A DNA stretch of 64,000 nt, taken from assembly GCF_033441515.1 (NCBI RefSeq), contig NZ_JAWQJT010000001.1, positions 4,340,001 to 4,404,000 of the forward strand. Reading direction: 5' to 3'. The stretch is from Amycolatopsis solani. Its GTDB lineage: Bacteria > Actinomycetota > Actinomycetes > Mycobacteriales > Pseudonocardiaceae. The notes under the pieces were generated by a model. That model saw only the letters and a list, made by a program, of their open reading frames with translations, ran no database searches and had not been told where the DNA came from. This document shows positions 7,529 to 15,447 of this stretch, piece by piece (the first letter of the stretch is position 1; every line of letters starts with the position of its first letter). The translations under genes and the position numbers were made by a program.

Positions 7529-7574
7529 AAGTATTCCTTGACATGAATATTCTGCTATGTGAATACTTAGCGCC
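7529..7574 (+). promoter_or_regulatory. Promoter with embedded operator for the ArsR-SRPBCC gene
   Basis: A perfect -35 TTGACA (7538-7543) and AATACT (7562-7567) are separated by 18 bp. The -10 ends 7 nt before the ATG, with no ribosome-binding site, so the mRNA is probably leaderless. The arms AAGTATTC (7529-7536) and GAATACTT (7561-7568) are exact inverted repeats that bracket the promoter, and GAATATTC (7545-7552) is an internal palindrome. This fits autorepression by the ArsR domain. Confidence 0.65.
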
Positions 7575-8363
7575 ATGGACGGGATCGCAGCAGCACTCGG
7601 GGACGCCGCGCGGTGGCGCATCGTCGAACTCCTGGCCGAGCGCCCCCGCTCGGTCGGCGAGCTCGCCGAGCTGACCGGGCTGCGGCAACCGCAGACCACC
7701 AAGCACCTGCAGACCCTCGCCCGGGCCGGCCTCGTCGCCGTTTTCCCGCTGGGGCAGCGCCGCGTCTACGCCCTCGAGGCCGAGCCGCTCGCCGCCTTCG
7801 CGGGCCGGGTGCGGGAACTGGCCGAAGCCACCGCGGGCCACGCGGGCGAGCGGGACGTCGTCGCGCGCTACCGGGCGGCCATCGAGGCGGACTCCGCGCT
7901 CGCGGACGGGGACCGCTGGGCGGACGGGCGCGAATTCGCGTTCGACCGCCTGCTGGCCGTGCCGCGCGAGACCGTCTGGCGGCACTGGACCGAGCCGGAC
8001 CTGCTGGCGTCCTGGTGGGTCCCGGCGCCGCTGACGATCACCGACTGCGTCCTCGAGCCGCGGCCGGGCGGGCGGGCGGTGGTCGCCTACCGCGACGCCG
8101 ACGGCGAATACCGCTCCGAAGGGCGGGTCCAGGCCGCCGACGAGCCCGGGCGTCTGGTGTTCGACCTCGCCGTGCCGGGCCCGGCTTCGTTCACCGGCCA
8201 CTACGACTTGACGCTCACCGAAGAACCCGAGGGCACCCGGCTGCGCCTCGGTCTGCGCATCACCGCGACGACCCGCGAGGCCGTCCCCTTCATCGCCGGC
8301 ATCGAAACCGGCTGGGGTCAGGTCCTCGACAACCTCACCGCTGTACTCACCGAGAAGGGCTGA
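7575..8363 (+). CDS. ArsR regulator fused to an SRPBCC/AHSA1 domain
   Basis: 262 residues. Residues 1-90 are an ArsR-type winged helix (LTGLRQPQTTKHLQTLARAGLV is the recognition region) without the usual metal-site cysteines. Residues 110-262 are an AHSA1-type SRPBCC ligand-binding fold (FDRLLAVPRETVWRHWTEPDLLASWWVP; GHYDLTLTEEPEGTRLRL). The fusion implies ligand sensing and repression in one chain. It is followed after 5 bp by a RibD/DHFR-like reductase gene, probably in the same transcript. Confidence 0.88.
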   Translation: MDGIAAALGDAARWRIVELLAERPRSVGELAELTGLRQPQTTKHLQTLARAGLVAVFPLGQRRVYALEAEPLAAFAGRVRELAEATAGHAGERDVVARYRAAIEADSALADGDRWADGREFAFDRLLAVPRETVWRHWTEPDLLASWWVPAPLTITDCVLEPRPGGRAVVAYRDADGEYRSEGRVQAADEPGRLVFDLAVPGPASFTGHYDLTLTEEPEGTRLRLGLRITATTREAVPFIAGIETGWGQVLDNLTAVLTEKG

Positions 8364-8368
8364 ACCCC

Positions 8369-8959
8369 ATGACCGACCGCACTGTGACCGCGAACCTGAG
8401 CCTGACCCTCGACGGCCGCTACCACGGCCCCGCCGGGCCCGCCGACATGGGCGCCATCGTCTCGTACGCGATGACCGACGTCGCACGCGCCCACCTCACC
8501 CGCATCTGGGAGGGGGCGACGACGGCGGTGCTCGGCCGCCGCAACGCCGAGGGCTTCCTCGGTTTCTGGCCGGCGGTGGCCGCGGACGAGAACGCCGACC
8601 CGCGCGACCGCGGCTACGCGAAGTGGCTGGTGGACGTGGAGAAGGTGGTCTTCTCGACCACGCTGACCGAGGCCCCGTGGGAGCGCACCCGCGTGGTGAA
8701 CGCGCCGGCCGCGGACGTCGTCGCCGAGCTCAAGGCGGCGGGATCGGGCGAAATCCTGGTCAACAGCAGCGCGAGCGTCATCAAGGCGTTGCTCCAGGCG
8801 GACCTGCTCGACCGGCTGTACCTGATGATCTGCCCGGAAATCGCGGGCGGCGGGCCCCGGCTGTTCGACGACGGCCTGCCCGCGTCGAAGTGGCGCCTGA
8901 CCCACCACGAAACGGGCGAGCTGGGGGAGACGGCGGTGGTCTACGACCGGCTGCGCTGA
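8369..8959 (+). CDS. Dihydrofolate reductase/RibD C-terminal family protein
   Basis: 196 residues of the DHFR-like fold (RibD_C). MTDRTVTANLSLTLDGRYHGP at the N-terminus, TTAVLGRRNAEGF and the end VVYDRLR are typical, with an NADPH-type GSGEILVNSSASV segment near 130. Such proteins are uncharacterised reductases rather than true folate enzymes. The start is ATG 5 bp after the ArsR-SRPBCC stop, so it is part of that regulated unit. Confidence 0.85.
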   Translation: MTDRTVTANLSLTLDGRYHGPAGPADMGAIVSYAMTDVARAHLTRIWEGATTAVLGRRNAEGFLGFWPAVAADENADPRDRGYAKWLVDVEKVVFSTTLTEAPWERTRVVNAPAADVVAELKAAGSGEILVNSSASVIKALLQADLLDRLYLMICPEIAGGGPRLFDDGLPASKWRLTHHETGELGETAVVYDRLR

Positions 8960-9027
8960 CCAGTCCCGAGTGGACGGTCACCGACCGGGACCGGCACGCA
9001 AGGTGCCCCGCGTTGCGCGCCGGGGGT

Positions 9028-9045
9028 CCGGGGGTTGTCCCCCGG
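9028..9045. terminator. GC-rich hairpin between reductase gene and tRNA
   Basis: CCGGGGG, a TTGT loop and CCCCCGG make a 7-bp all-GC stem. It lies 68 bp after the reductase stop and 62 bp beyond the tRNA 3' end, so it could end either transcript. There is no T-run, as is common for actinobacterial terminators. Confidence 0.5.
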
Positions 9046-9106
9046 GAAGATACTCCGGGCGCCGGGAGCGATGCCGAAGGCGTCGCGAACAGGGCTCGCT
9101 GCCTCG

Positions 9107-9180
9107 TGGGGCGGGCGGGGCTCGAACCCGCGGCCAAGGGATTATGAGTCCCCTGCTCTAACCAACTGAGCTACCGCCCC
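9107..9180 (-). tRNA. tRNA with CAT anticodon (tRNA-Met, elongator)
   Basis: A full cloverleaf: acceptor GGGGCGG pairs CCGCCCC, D arm GCTC..GAGC, anticodon loop CTCATAA with CAT, variable TGGCC, T arm GCGGG TTCGAGC CCCGC, discriminator A. The CCA is not encoded. CAT can be elongator Met or a lysidine-modified Ile2. The first acceptor pair is fully matched, so it is not the initiator; elongator Met is my preferred reading. Confidence 0.93.
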
Positions 9181-9354
9181 CTGACCCCGGCACGCGGATT
9201 TGCATCCGCACAGAAGTCTCAGTTCGTTTCAAGTTATCACAGCGGCCATCCGGGCAGACCCGGTAGGCCAAACAGGTTGAAGTGACCGCCGACCGGGGCA
9301 CGCTCGTCTAGGTTGCAAGGGCGTCACCGCTGAAGCCCACGGCGGGAGGGACCG

Positions 9355-9624
9355 ATGGCCGGCGCCACCCCGCCCGACCGCCAAGCGTTCCGGCTGGCGC
9401 TGCTGGACGCGTTCACGGCGGGGGCGGGCCTGGGCTTCCTCGCACACCAGTACCGGGAGGAGCTCGTGGCGAACCCCGCGGTCATCGGCCTCGCGCTGCT
9501 CTTCCTGCTCGCACTCGGTTTCCTGATCCGCGCCGGCGCGCGAGCCCTGTCGCGGGCGAGCTCGCGCGTCGACGCGATCATGGCGGAGGAGTTGCGGGAC
9601 AAGCCTTCGCCGCACCCCCGGTGA
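9355..9624 (+). CDS. Small single-pass membrane protein
   Basis: 89 residues. A hydrophobic helix at about 42-60 (AVIGLALLFLLALGFLIRAG) is flanked by an amphipathic N-terminal region and an Arg-rich, then acidic, C-terminus. The ATG is preceded by GGGAGGG. No family is recognised. Confidence 0.6.
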   Translation: MAGATPPDRQAFRLALLDAFTAGAGLGFLAHQYREELVANPAVIGLALLFLLALGFLIRAGARALSRASSRVDAIMAEELRDKPSPHPR

Positions 9625-9665
9625 CGGAAGTCGTTGCGGAGCAAGGCCAAGACCGCGGATTCCGC

Positions 9666-10079
9666 TCAGCGGGTCGAAGTCGGTGGGGTGAAAGTGAACG
9701 TAGGCACCGGGTCGGAGGGACCGTAAGCCGCGTAGGTGAACCAGATCTGGCCGAACGTCTTCGGCGCGGTCTGCGTGAACATCGCCCGCACCTGGAACGT
9801 GGTGGCCGTGTACGAGCCCTGCACCGTGTTGAGCATGAACGCGTTGAACGGCCCCGGCGTGTCGGCCGACACCACGACCGCCTCCGGCACCTTGCCGAGG
9901 CCGTGGGTGACCGTGCAGAAACCGCTTCCGTCCGTCACGCAGGTGGCTTGCGCCGCCTGCACGATCGGGGCCGGCGACGGGCCGACCGCGGCGGACGCGC
10001 CCGCGAAGGCCACCGCGCCCGCGGCGACGACGGCGGCGCCGCCCAGTGCGGCGAGTGCCGTCCGAACCTGAAGTGCCAT
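9666..10079 (-). CDS. Secreted protein of unknown function
   Basis: 137 residues from the ATG at 10079; the ATG at 10085 sits too close to its GGGGAGG. A clear Sec signal peptide (ALAALGGAAVVAAGAVAFAG) ends near ASA. The mature part is beta-rich (VTHGLGKVPEAVVVSADTPG, SYTATTFQVRAMFTQ), reminiscent of small H-type-lectin-like or phage tail-tip domains, with two cysteines likely disulphide-bonded. Location is extracellular; function unknown. Confidence 0.7.
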   Translation of the reverse strand: MALQVRTALAALGGAAVVAAGAVAFAGASAAVGPSPAPIVQAAQATCVTDGSGFCTVTHGLGKVPEAVVVSADTPGPFNAFMLNTVQGSYTATTFQVRAMFTQTAPKTFGQIWFTYAAYGPSDPVPTFTFTPPTSTR

Positions 10080-10240
10080 GTGCATCCTCCCCTGGAAACG
10101 ACTCCACCGAGATCGTTCCGCCGCTCGCCGCCGTTACGGCCGACTGTCCACTGTGCTCAGCTCGACGGGGTCCAGCCGGACCCGGGTGCCGCCGGGCGTA
10201 CGTGCGGTGCCCCATCAGCGGGGCCGCGGGAACTCATCGG

Positions 10241-11215
10241 TCAGGCGGGCACCAGTTCCCGCTCCGCCGCCGCGGCGTAGCGGCGGGCCAGCGTCGCGCA
10301 GACGATCAGCTGGATCTGGTGGAACAGCATCAGCGGCAGCACGATCAGCCCCACCTGCGCGTGCCCGAACAGCACCGTCGCCATCGGCAGGCCGCTCGCC
10401 AGGCTCTTCTTCGACCCGCAGAACACGATGGTGATCCGGTCCGCGCGCGCGAAGCCCAGCAGGCGGGCGCCCCAGCCGGTCGCGGCCAGCACGATCGCCA
10501 GCAGCACGCCGCACACCGCCACGAGCACCAGCAGGTGGCCCAGGTCGAGCCGGTGCCAGATGCCTTCGGTCATGCCCGCGCTGAACGCCGTGTAGACCAC
10601 CAGCAGGATCGAACCGCGGTCGACCACCTTCAGCGGCGCCGCGTGGCTCCGGATCCAGCCGCCGATCCAGCGCCGCGCCAGCTGGCCGGCCACGAACGGC
10701 GCGAGCAGCTGCAGCACGATCCCGAGCACGGCCGACCCGTCGACGCCGGCGCCGTCGCCCGCGAGCAGCAGCGCCACCAGCACCGGCGTGAGCACGATTC
10801 CGGCCAGGTTGGACAGCGACGCGCTGCAGATCGCCGCCGCGACGTTGCCGCGGGCGATCGAGGTGAACGCGATCGAGGACTGCACGGTCGAGGGCAGCAC
10901 GGCGAGGAACAGCACCCCGGCGGCCAGCTGGGCGGGCAGCACCGACGACGGCAACGCGAACAACGCGAGGCCGAGCAGCGGGAACAGCACGAACGTCGCG
11001 CCGAGCACGACCGCGTGGAGCCGCCAGTGCCGCAGCCCGTCGAGGGCTTCCTGCGTGGACAAGCGGGCGCCGTACAAGAAGAACAGCACCCCGACGGCGA
11101 TCGAGGTGGCGGTGCCGAAGCCGGCGGCCACCGCGCCCGAAGCGGGCAGCAGGGTGGCGACCCCGACGGTGGCGAGGATGGCGAGGACGAACGGGTCGAG
11201 ACGCAACCGGGACAT
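10241..11215 (-). CDS. SBF-like (bile acid:sodium symporter family) transporter
   Basis: A 324-residue integral membrane protein with about ten hydrophobic helices. LFFLYGARLSTQEALDG, VLPSTVQSSIAFTSIARGNVAAAI and ITIVFCGSKKSLASGLPMA are signature segments of the SBF-like family (related to YfeH). The substrate is unknown, probably an organic anion. It is divergent from a LysR regulator, with symmetrical DNA in the 96-bp gap, so it is likely that regulator's target. Confidence 0.88.
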   Translation of the reverse strand: MSRLRLDPFVLAILATVGVATLLPASGAVAAGFGTATSIAVGVLFFLYGARLSTQEALDGLRHWRLHAVVLGATFVLFPLLGLALFALPSSVLPAQLAAGVLFLAVLPSTVQSSIAFTSIARGNVAAAICSASLSNLAGIVLTPVLVALLLAGDGAGVDGSAVLGIVLQLLAPFVAGQLARRWIGGWIRSHAAPLKVVDRGSILLVVYTAFSAGMTEGIWHRLDLGHLLVLVAVCGVLLAIVLAATGWGARLLGFARADRITIVFCGSKKSLASGLPMATVLFGHAQVGLIVLPLMLFHQIQLIVCATLARRYAAAAERELVPA

Positions 11216-11265
11216 GGATCTCCTTCCACGGCCATTGTCGGCGCGCCCTCGTTCATTGTGAACCC

Positions 11266-11289
11266 CGATGACCGAACTGACTGTCATCG
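11266..11289. promoter_or_regulatory. Inverted repeat between transporter and LysR gene
   Basis: CGATGAC, 10 nt, GTCATCG: exact 7-bp arms, followed by an ATCGCGAT palindrome (11293-11300). TAAAGT at 11300-11305 ends 6 nt before the lysR GTG, suggesting a leaderless start. The arrangement fits a LysR site controlling both genes. Confidence 0.55.
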
Positions 11290-11311
11290 CGGATCGCGAT
11301 AAAGTGACCCC

Positions 11312-12145
11312 GTGCTGGACCCCCGCCTGTGCCGTTCCTTCCTCGCCGTCGCCGAGACGCGCAGCTTCACCGCGGCCGCGCGGCGGCTGGGCGTCGGCCA
11401 GCCGACCGTCAGCCAGCACGTCCGGCGGCTCGAGCGCGACTCCGGCGGGCTGCTGTTCGCCCGCGACACCCACACCGTCGAACTCACCGCGCGCGGGCAG
11501 GCGATGCTGGGGTTCGCGCAGACGATCGTCGACACCGAAGAACGCGCGGAGCGGCACTTCCGCGGCGCCGAACTGCGCGGGCGCGTCCGCTTGGGCGTAT
11601 CGGAGGACTTCGCGCTCGGCGAGCTGCCGGAGATCCTGCACCGGCTGCGCCGCAGTCACCCGCTGGTCGACGTCGAGCTGACGGTCGAGCTCTCGGACGT
11701 CCTGGCGCAGCGGCTGCGTGCCGGGCAGCTGGACCTGGTGCTGGGCAAGCGCCGCCCGGGCGCGCACCACGGGCGGCTGCTCTGGCGGGAGCCGCTGGTC
11801 TGGATCGGCTCGGCGGCCACGGTGCTGGAGCCGGGCCAGCCGGTGCCGCTGGTGCAGTACCCGATGCCGTCGATCACGCGGCAGCTGGCGGTGGAGTGCC
11901 TCGAACGCGCCGGCCTCGAGTGGCGCGCGGCGTGCCAGACGTCGAGCTTGACCGGCCTGCGCGCCGCGGCGGCGGCCGGGCTCGGCGTCACCCTGCACGC
12001 GCGCAGCCTGGTCCCGGCCGACCTCATCGAGCTCGACGGCCTGCCCGAACCCGGCGACATCGAGTTCATGCTGCTGGCGAGGGAGTCGATGGCCGGCCCC
12101 GCGGCGGCGCTGGCGGAGTTCGTGCTGGAGCGGGTGCGGCGCTGA
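11312..12145 (+). CDS. LysR-family regulator
   Basis: 277 residues with an N-terminal winged helix (FLAVAETRSFTAAARRLGVG, then QPTVSQHVRRLE) and a periplasmic-binding-like effector domain from about 90. It starts with GTG. Its divergence from the SBF-like transporter is the usual layout for a LysR regulator and its target. It converges with the SigD-like gene, with 1 bp between the stops. Confidence 0.92.
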   Translation: MLDPRLCRSFLAVAETRSFTAAARRLGVGQPTVSQHVRRLERDSGGLLFARDTHTVELTARGQAMLGFAQTIVDTEERAERHFRGAELRGRVRLGVSEDFALGELPEILHRLRRSHPLVDVELTVELSDVLAQRLRAGQLDLVLGKRRPGAHHGRLLWREPLVWIGSAATVLEPGQPVPLVQYPMPSITRQLAVECLERAGLEWRAACQTSSLTGLRAAAAAGLGVTLHARSLVPADLIELDGLPEPGDIEFMLLARESMAGPAAALAEFVLERVRR

Positions 12146-12146
12146 G

Positions 12147-12890
12147 TCAGTCCTCGTCGCCCAGGAGTCTTCGGAGGCGGCCGAGCGCGCGGTGCTGGGC
12201 GACGCGGACCGCGCCGGGGGTCGAGCCGACCGCGGCGGCCGTCTCCTCCGCCGACAGCCCGACCACGATGCGCAGCACGACGATTTCGCGCTGCTTCGGC
12301 GGGAGCACGTCCAGCAGCCGGGCCAGCCGCTCGTTCAGCTCGAACCGCAGCGCCCGCTGCTCGGGGCCGACGGCTTCGCTGACGCCGTCCGGGAGCTCGG
12401 GCACCGGGTCCGTGCGGTTGCGCGCCGCGGCGCGGTGGGCGTCGGCGACCTTGTGCTGGGCGATGCCGTAGACGAACGCGAGGAACGGCCGGCCCTGGTC
12501 GCGGTAGGACGGCAGCGCGGTGAGCACGGCGAGGCACACCTCCTGCGCGACGTCGTCGGCCGACGCGAACGAGCGCTCGTGGCGGCCGACGCGGGCCCGG
12601 CAGTAGCGCACCACCAGCGGGCGGATGGTGGCGAGCAGCCGGGCGGTCGCGGCGCCGTCGCCGGCGATCGCGTCCGCGACCGGCTCGTCGTGCCGGCGCC
12701 AGTGCGCGGGGAACGCGTCGCCGGGCTGCGCCGCGGCGATCTCCCGGACCAGCACCCGGCTGTGCACCCGCAGCAGGGTGCCCTCCACGTCGAGGCCGGC
12801 CCGCAGCGAGTCGTGCAGCGCGGTGTTGGACTCCCGCAGCAGCTCGGTGATCGCCCGATCCCCGTACTCGGTTGCCGGCATGGTGCTCAC
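12147..12890 (-). CDS. SigD/ShbA-type ECF sigma factor
   Basis: 247 residues. Region 2 (LLATIRPLVVRYCRARVG, SADDVAQEVCLAVLTALPSYRDQGRPFLAFVYGIA) and region 4 (LPPKQREIVVLRIVVGLSAEETAAAVGSTPGAVRVAQHRAL) match mycobacterial SigD and streptomycete ShbA closely. ShbA drives expression of the principal sigma gene; SigD acts in stress and starvation. About 70 extra N-terminal residues precede region 2. The GTG overlaps the upstream sigma gene's TGA (GTGA). No RsdA-like anti-sigma gene is adjacent, unlike the mycobacterial locus. Confidence 0.9.
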   Translation of the reverse strand: MSTMPATEYGDRAITELLRESNTALHDSLRAGLDVEGTLLRVHSRVLVREIAAAQPGDAFPAHWRRHDEPVADAIAGDGAATARLLATIRPLVVRYCRARVGRHERSFASADDVAQEVCLAVLTALPSYRDQGRPFLAFVYGIAQHKVADAHRAAARNRTDPVPELPDGVSEAVGPEQRALRFELNERLARLLDVLPPKQREIVVLRIVVGLSAEETAAAVGSTPGAVRVAQHRALGRLRRLLGDED

Positions 12891-13375
12891 CTTTCCCTGT
12901 CCCGCTGGTCACCGGGTCGGGCGACCCGGAGTCGCCGGAGGCGCTCCCGCACGTGGCGGAGGGTGGACCGGACGGTCGCGGGCGCGATCCGCAGCGCGTC
13001 CGCGATCTGCGCCGGGGTGAACCCGTCGAGGGACCACGCCAGGACCATCCGCTGCCGGCCGGGCAGGGCCGCGAGCAGGTCGATCAGCTCGCCGTGCTGG
13101 CCGACCAGCACGGCGAGCTCGTCGTCGGCCCGCGGGTCACCCGCCAGCGTCCAGTCCGGCCGGGCCTCGCCGGCACCGTCGAGCAGCCGCCCGGCGACCC
13201 GGCGGACCCACGCCCGCGGGTCGTCGAGGGTCGGCCACGCCTCCAGGGCGTGCACCATCGCCTCGGCGGCCGCGTCCCGCGCGGTCTCGACCTCGAACCC
13301 GGCCTTGCAGAGGAACGCCACCAGCGGCGCGAAGTCGGCGCGGAAGAACGCGTCGAAATCGTCGTGACTCCCCAC
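12887..13375 (-). CDS. Short divergent sigma-70 family protein
   Basis: 162 residues from a GTG with GAGGGG upstream. A sigma region 2 (FRADFAPLVAFLCKAGFE, EAMVHALEAWPTLDDPRAWV) and region 4 (LPGRQRMVLAWSLDGFTPAQIADAL, TVRSTLRHVRERLRRL) are both recognisable. Region 2 lacks the usual acidic DxxQE motif, with DAAAEAMV at that place, so core binding may be weak. It is coupled by a GTGA overlap to the SigD/ShbA-type gene, suggesting a modulator or co-acting sigma factor. Confidence 0.78.
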   Translation of the reverse strand: MGSHDDFDAFFRADFAPLVAFLCKAGFEVETARDAAAEAMVHALEAWPTLDDPRAWVRRVAGRLLDGAGEARPDWTLAGDPRADDELAVLVGQHGELIDLLAALPGRQRMVLAWSLDGFTPAQIADALRIAPATVRSTLRHVRERLRRLRVARPGDQRDRER

Positions 13376-13976
13376 CGGCCCCTCACCACCCCTCGCCTCC
13401 ACAAGGACAGGTGCGCCGAGGTGACCGCTACGTGTAACGATCCGATCAAGACTGCTCGGTAGGAGTAATGGATTGGTTCTCCTGATGACACGCCGTGACG
13501 AGTGACGGCGGACTTCCCGGGTACTCGGCCCCGATGATCGAGCGAGGCAAGGTCCGGGACCCGCCGGCGGCGGACCGGCCAGGACGCGAAGCCGCGAACG
13601 GCGGATTCCGGCCGTCGGCGGCGGTGCCGTGGCCGGTGGGCGCGGTCGCCCGGAGTCTCGGCCCGGGCGGTCGCGGCGGGGCCGGAAAGCCTTGCGGGGC
13701 GCGGAGAAGCCCGGAGCCGGCCGCGCCGGCGAGACCGGTCGCCGTCCGGTGCGCCGGGGCCCGGTCTCGCCGATCGGGTGACGTGATCGACATCGAGATC
13801 CCGGGAAGAAAGGCGTAGTCTCTTGTGTTGCAGTCTTGGTTGCCCGGAGGGTGAGCCGGGGACCGAAGCCAAAACCCCTTGACCGAGGCGGGTACGCTCG
13901 CGCGTCCGCCGCGTTCAAGTCGGTTGACGCGCGATGACAATGGGAAACAGAAGAACAAGGGAGGTGAACGAAGGAA
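13376..13976. other. 600-bp region without a convincing gene
   Basis: This stretch separates the sigma pair (minus) from whiB (plus). Open frames on both strands here have actinobacterial-shadow composition, no Shine-Dalgarno and no recognisable motif. It probably contains divergent promoters and a long whiB leader. A second Shine-Dalgarno-like AAGGGAGG (13958-13965) lies upstream of the whiB site. Confidence 0.5.
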
Positions 13977-14240
13977 ATGGAAGCCACGATGACGGGCTGG
14001 GCGGAACTCGCGGCCTGCAAGGACGAGGACCCGGAACTGTTCTTCCCGATCTCCGCGGTAGGCCCCGGCGCCCGGCAGACAGCGCAGGCCAAGGCCGTGT
14101 GCGCACGCTGCCCGGTGCGCGCCGAATGCCTGCGCTACGCGCTCGACAACGGGCTGGACCACGGTGTTTTCGGCGGGACCACCGCCGAGGACCGACGCCG
14201 GCTGGCGCGCCCCGCGCCGCAGCGGCACCGAGTGGCCTGA
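13977..14240 (+). CDS. WhiB-family iron-sulfur regulator
   Basis: 87 residues with the four cluster cysteines at 14, 42, 45 and 51 (CKDEDPELFFP; CARCPVRAEC) followed by the GVFGGTT turn and a basic tail. The CxDEDPELFFP spacing and short length are closest to the WhiB1/WblE type. WhiB proteins bind a 4Fe-4S cluster and sigma region 4. Proximity to two sigma genes is suggestive but unproven. An alternative start is the ATG at 13989. Confidence 0.9.
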   Translation: MEATMTGWAELAACKDEDPELFFPISAVGPGARQTAQAKAVCARCPVRAECLRYALDNGLDHGVFGGTTAEDRRRLARPAPQRHRVA

Positions 14241-14320
14241 CCGCCGCCCGGTGACCTCTTCCCGGCGGCCAAGAGCAATGAAACCGAATCCGGAAGAAAA
14301 TCGGATCCGGGAGTGTGCGC

Positions 14321-14360
14321 GCCCGGGCGGGTGATTCCTGTGCGAATCACCCGCCCGGGC
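14321..14360. terminator. Strong bidirectional terminator
   Basis: 17-bp perfect arms (GCCCGGGCGGGTGATTC and its complement) around a 6-nt CTGTGC loop, followed by ATTTT. It lies between the convergent whiB and SnoaL-type sigma genes. Confidence 0.85.
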
Positions 14361-14409
14361 ATTTTCACGCCCGTACTCGGTCGCTTATTCGCTTCGCACG
14401 GTATTGCCG

Positions 14410-15408
14410 TCAGCGCGACCCGTACCCATCGTGCGCAGTTGGCCACGCTTCGGGCAGGCCCCAGGCAGCGGCCGGCACCGACTCGAACGCGGCCATCGCC
14501 GTGATCAGCCCGGCTTCGACCGTCAGCAGGCTGACCCCGAACCACCCGAAGCCGTCTTCGCCCGGCCGTCGCAGGTAGGTCGCCACGGCGGGCTGGCGGT
14601 TGGCGCGGACCGGCCGCATCCGGAACCGCCCGACGCAGTGCGGCGACGCCGGGTCCATGGACAGCGACAGTGCCCGGATGATCGACGCGCGACCGTCGAA
14701 CCACAGCGTGTACGGCGGCATGATCGCCTGCGCGTCTTCGCGCAGCAGCCGCGCGACCGCCGCGGGGTCGCCGTCCTCGTACGCGGCGATGAACCGCTTG
14801 AGCAGCGCGGTTTCCTCGGCCGTCGGGTCGCCGACCGTCCACTCGGCACGGCGCGCGGGCAGTCGCTCACGCAACGTCGTCCTGGCCCGCTGGAGCGCGC
14901 TGTTCGCCGAAGCCACGCTCGTCTCCAGCGCCGCCGCCGTCTCCTTCGCGGGCCAGCCGAGCACGTCGCGCAGAACGAGCGCCGCCCGCTGCCGGGGCGG
15001 CAGGTACTGGAGGGCGGCGAGGTAGGCGAGCTCGATGGTTTCGCGGTCCACGACGGCGTCGTCCGGCGCGGCCCCGTCGAGCAGCCGGTCCGGGTAGGGC
15101 TCCAGCCACGGCAGGTCCGCGGCCTCGATCGGGCCGACCGGCTCCCCGGCCGGGCCGAGCTGGTCGGGCAGCACCCGCCGGGGACGGCGGGCCAGGACGT
15201 CGAGGCACGCGTTCGTCGCGATCCGGTAGAGCCAGGTGCGCACGCTCGCCCGGCCTTCGAAGCCGTCGCGGGCCTTCCACGCCCGCAGGAACGTCTCCTG
15301 CGCCAGGTCTTCGGCGTCGCTCAGCGAGCCGAGCATCCGGTAGCAGTGCACCTGGATCTCCCGGCGGTGCCGTTCTACGAGCGTCTCGAAGTCCGGAGCG
15401 TGACCCAC
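14410..15408 (-). CDS. ECF sigma factor with C-terminal SnoaL-like domain
   Basis: 332 residues. Region 2 (HCYRMLGSLSDAEDLAQETFLRAW), region 4 (LPPRQRAALVLRDVLGWPAKETAAAL) and a C-terminal NTF2/SnoaL-like domain from about 200 (LLKRFIAAYEDGDPAAVARLL, GRFRMRPVRANRQPAVATY). This is the SigG/SigJ-like architecture, in which the extra domain regulates activity in place of an anti-sigma factor. The GTG start has TAGCGT 6 nt upstream (15420-15415), a likely leaderless promoter, and is divergent from the SDR gene across 39 bp. Confidence 0.92.
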   Translation of the reverse strand: MGHAPDFETLVERHRREIQVHCYRMLGSLSDAEDLAQETFLRAWKARDGFEGRASVRTWLYRIATNACLDVLARRPRRVLPDQLGPAGEPVGPIEAADLPWLEPYPDRLLDGAAPDDAVVDRETIELAYLAALQYLPPRQRAALVLRDVLGWPAKETAAALETSVASANSALQRARTTLRERLPARRAEWTVGDPTAEETALLKRFIAAYEDGDPAAVARLLREDAQAIMPPYTLWFDGRASIIRALSLSMDPASPHCVGRFRMRPVRANRQPAVATYLRRPGEDGFGWFGVSLLTVEAGLITAMAAFESVPAAAWGLPEAWPTAHDGYGSR

Positions 15409-15447
15409 CCCGGCACGCTAGCGCACCCAGGCTGCCAGACTGCTGCC

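Noticed and set aside
13495..13818. 107-codon open frame upstream of whiB
   Set aside because: Arg/Pro/Gly-rich shadow composition, no Shine-Dalgarno and no motif.
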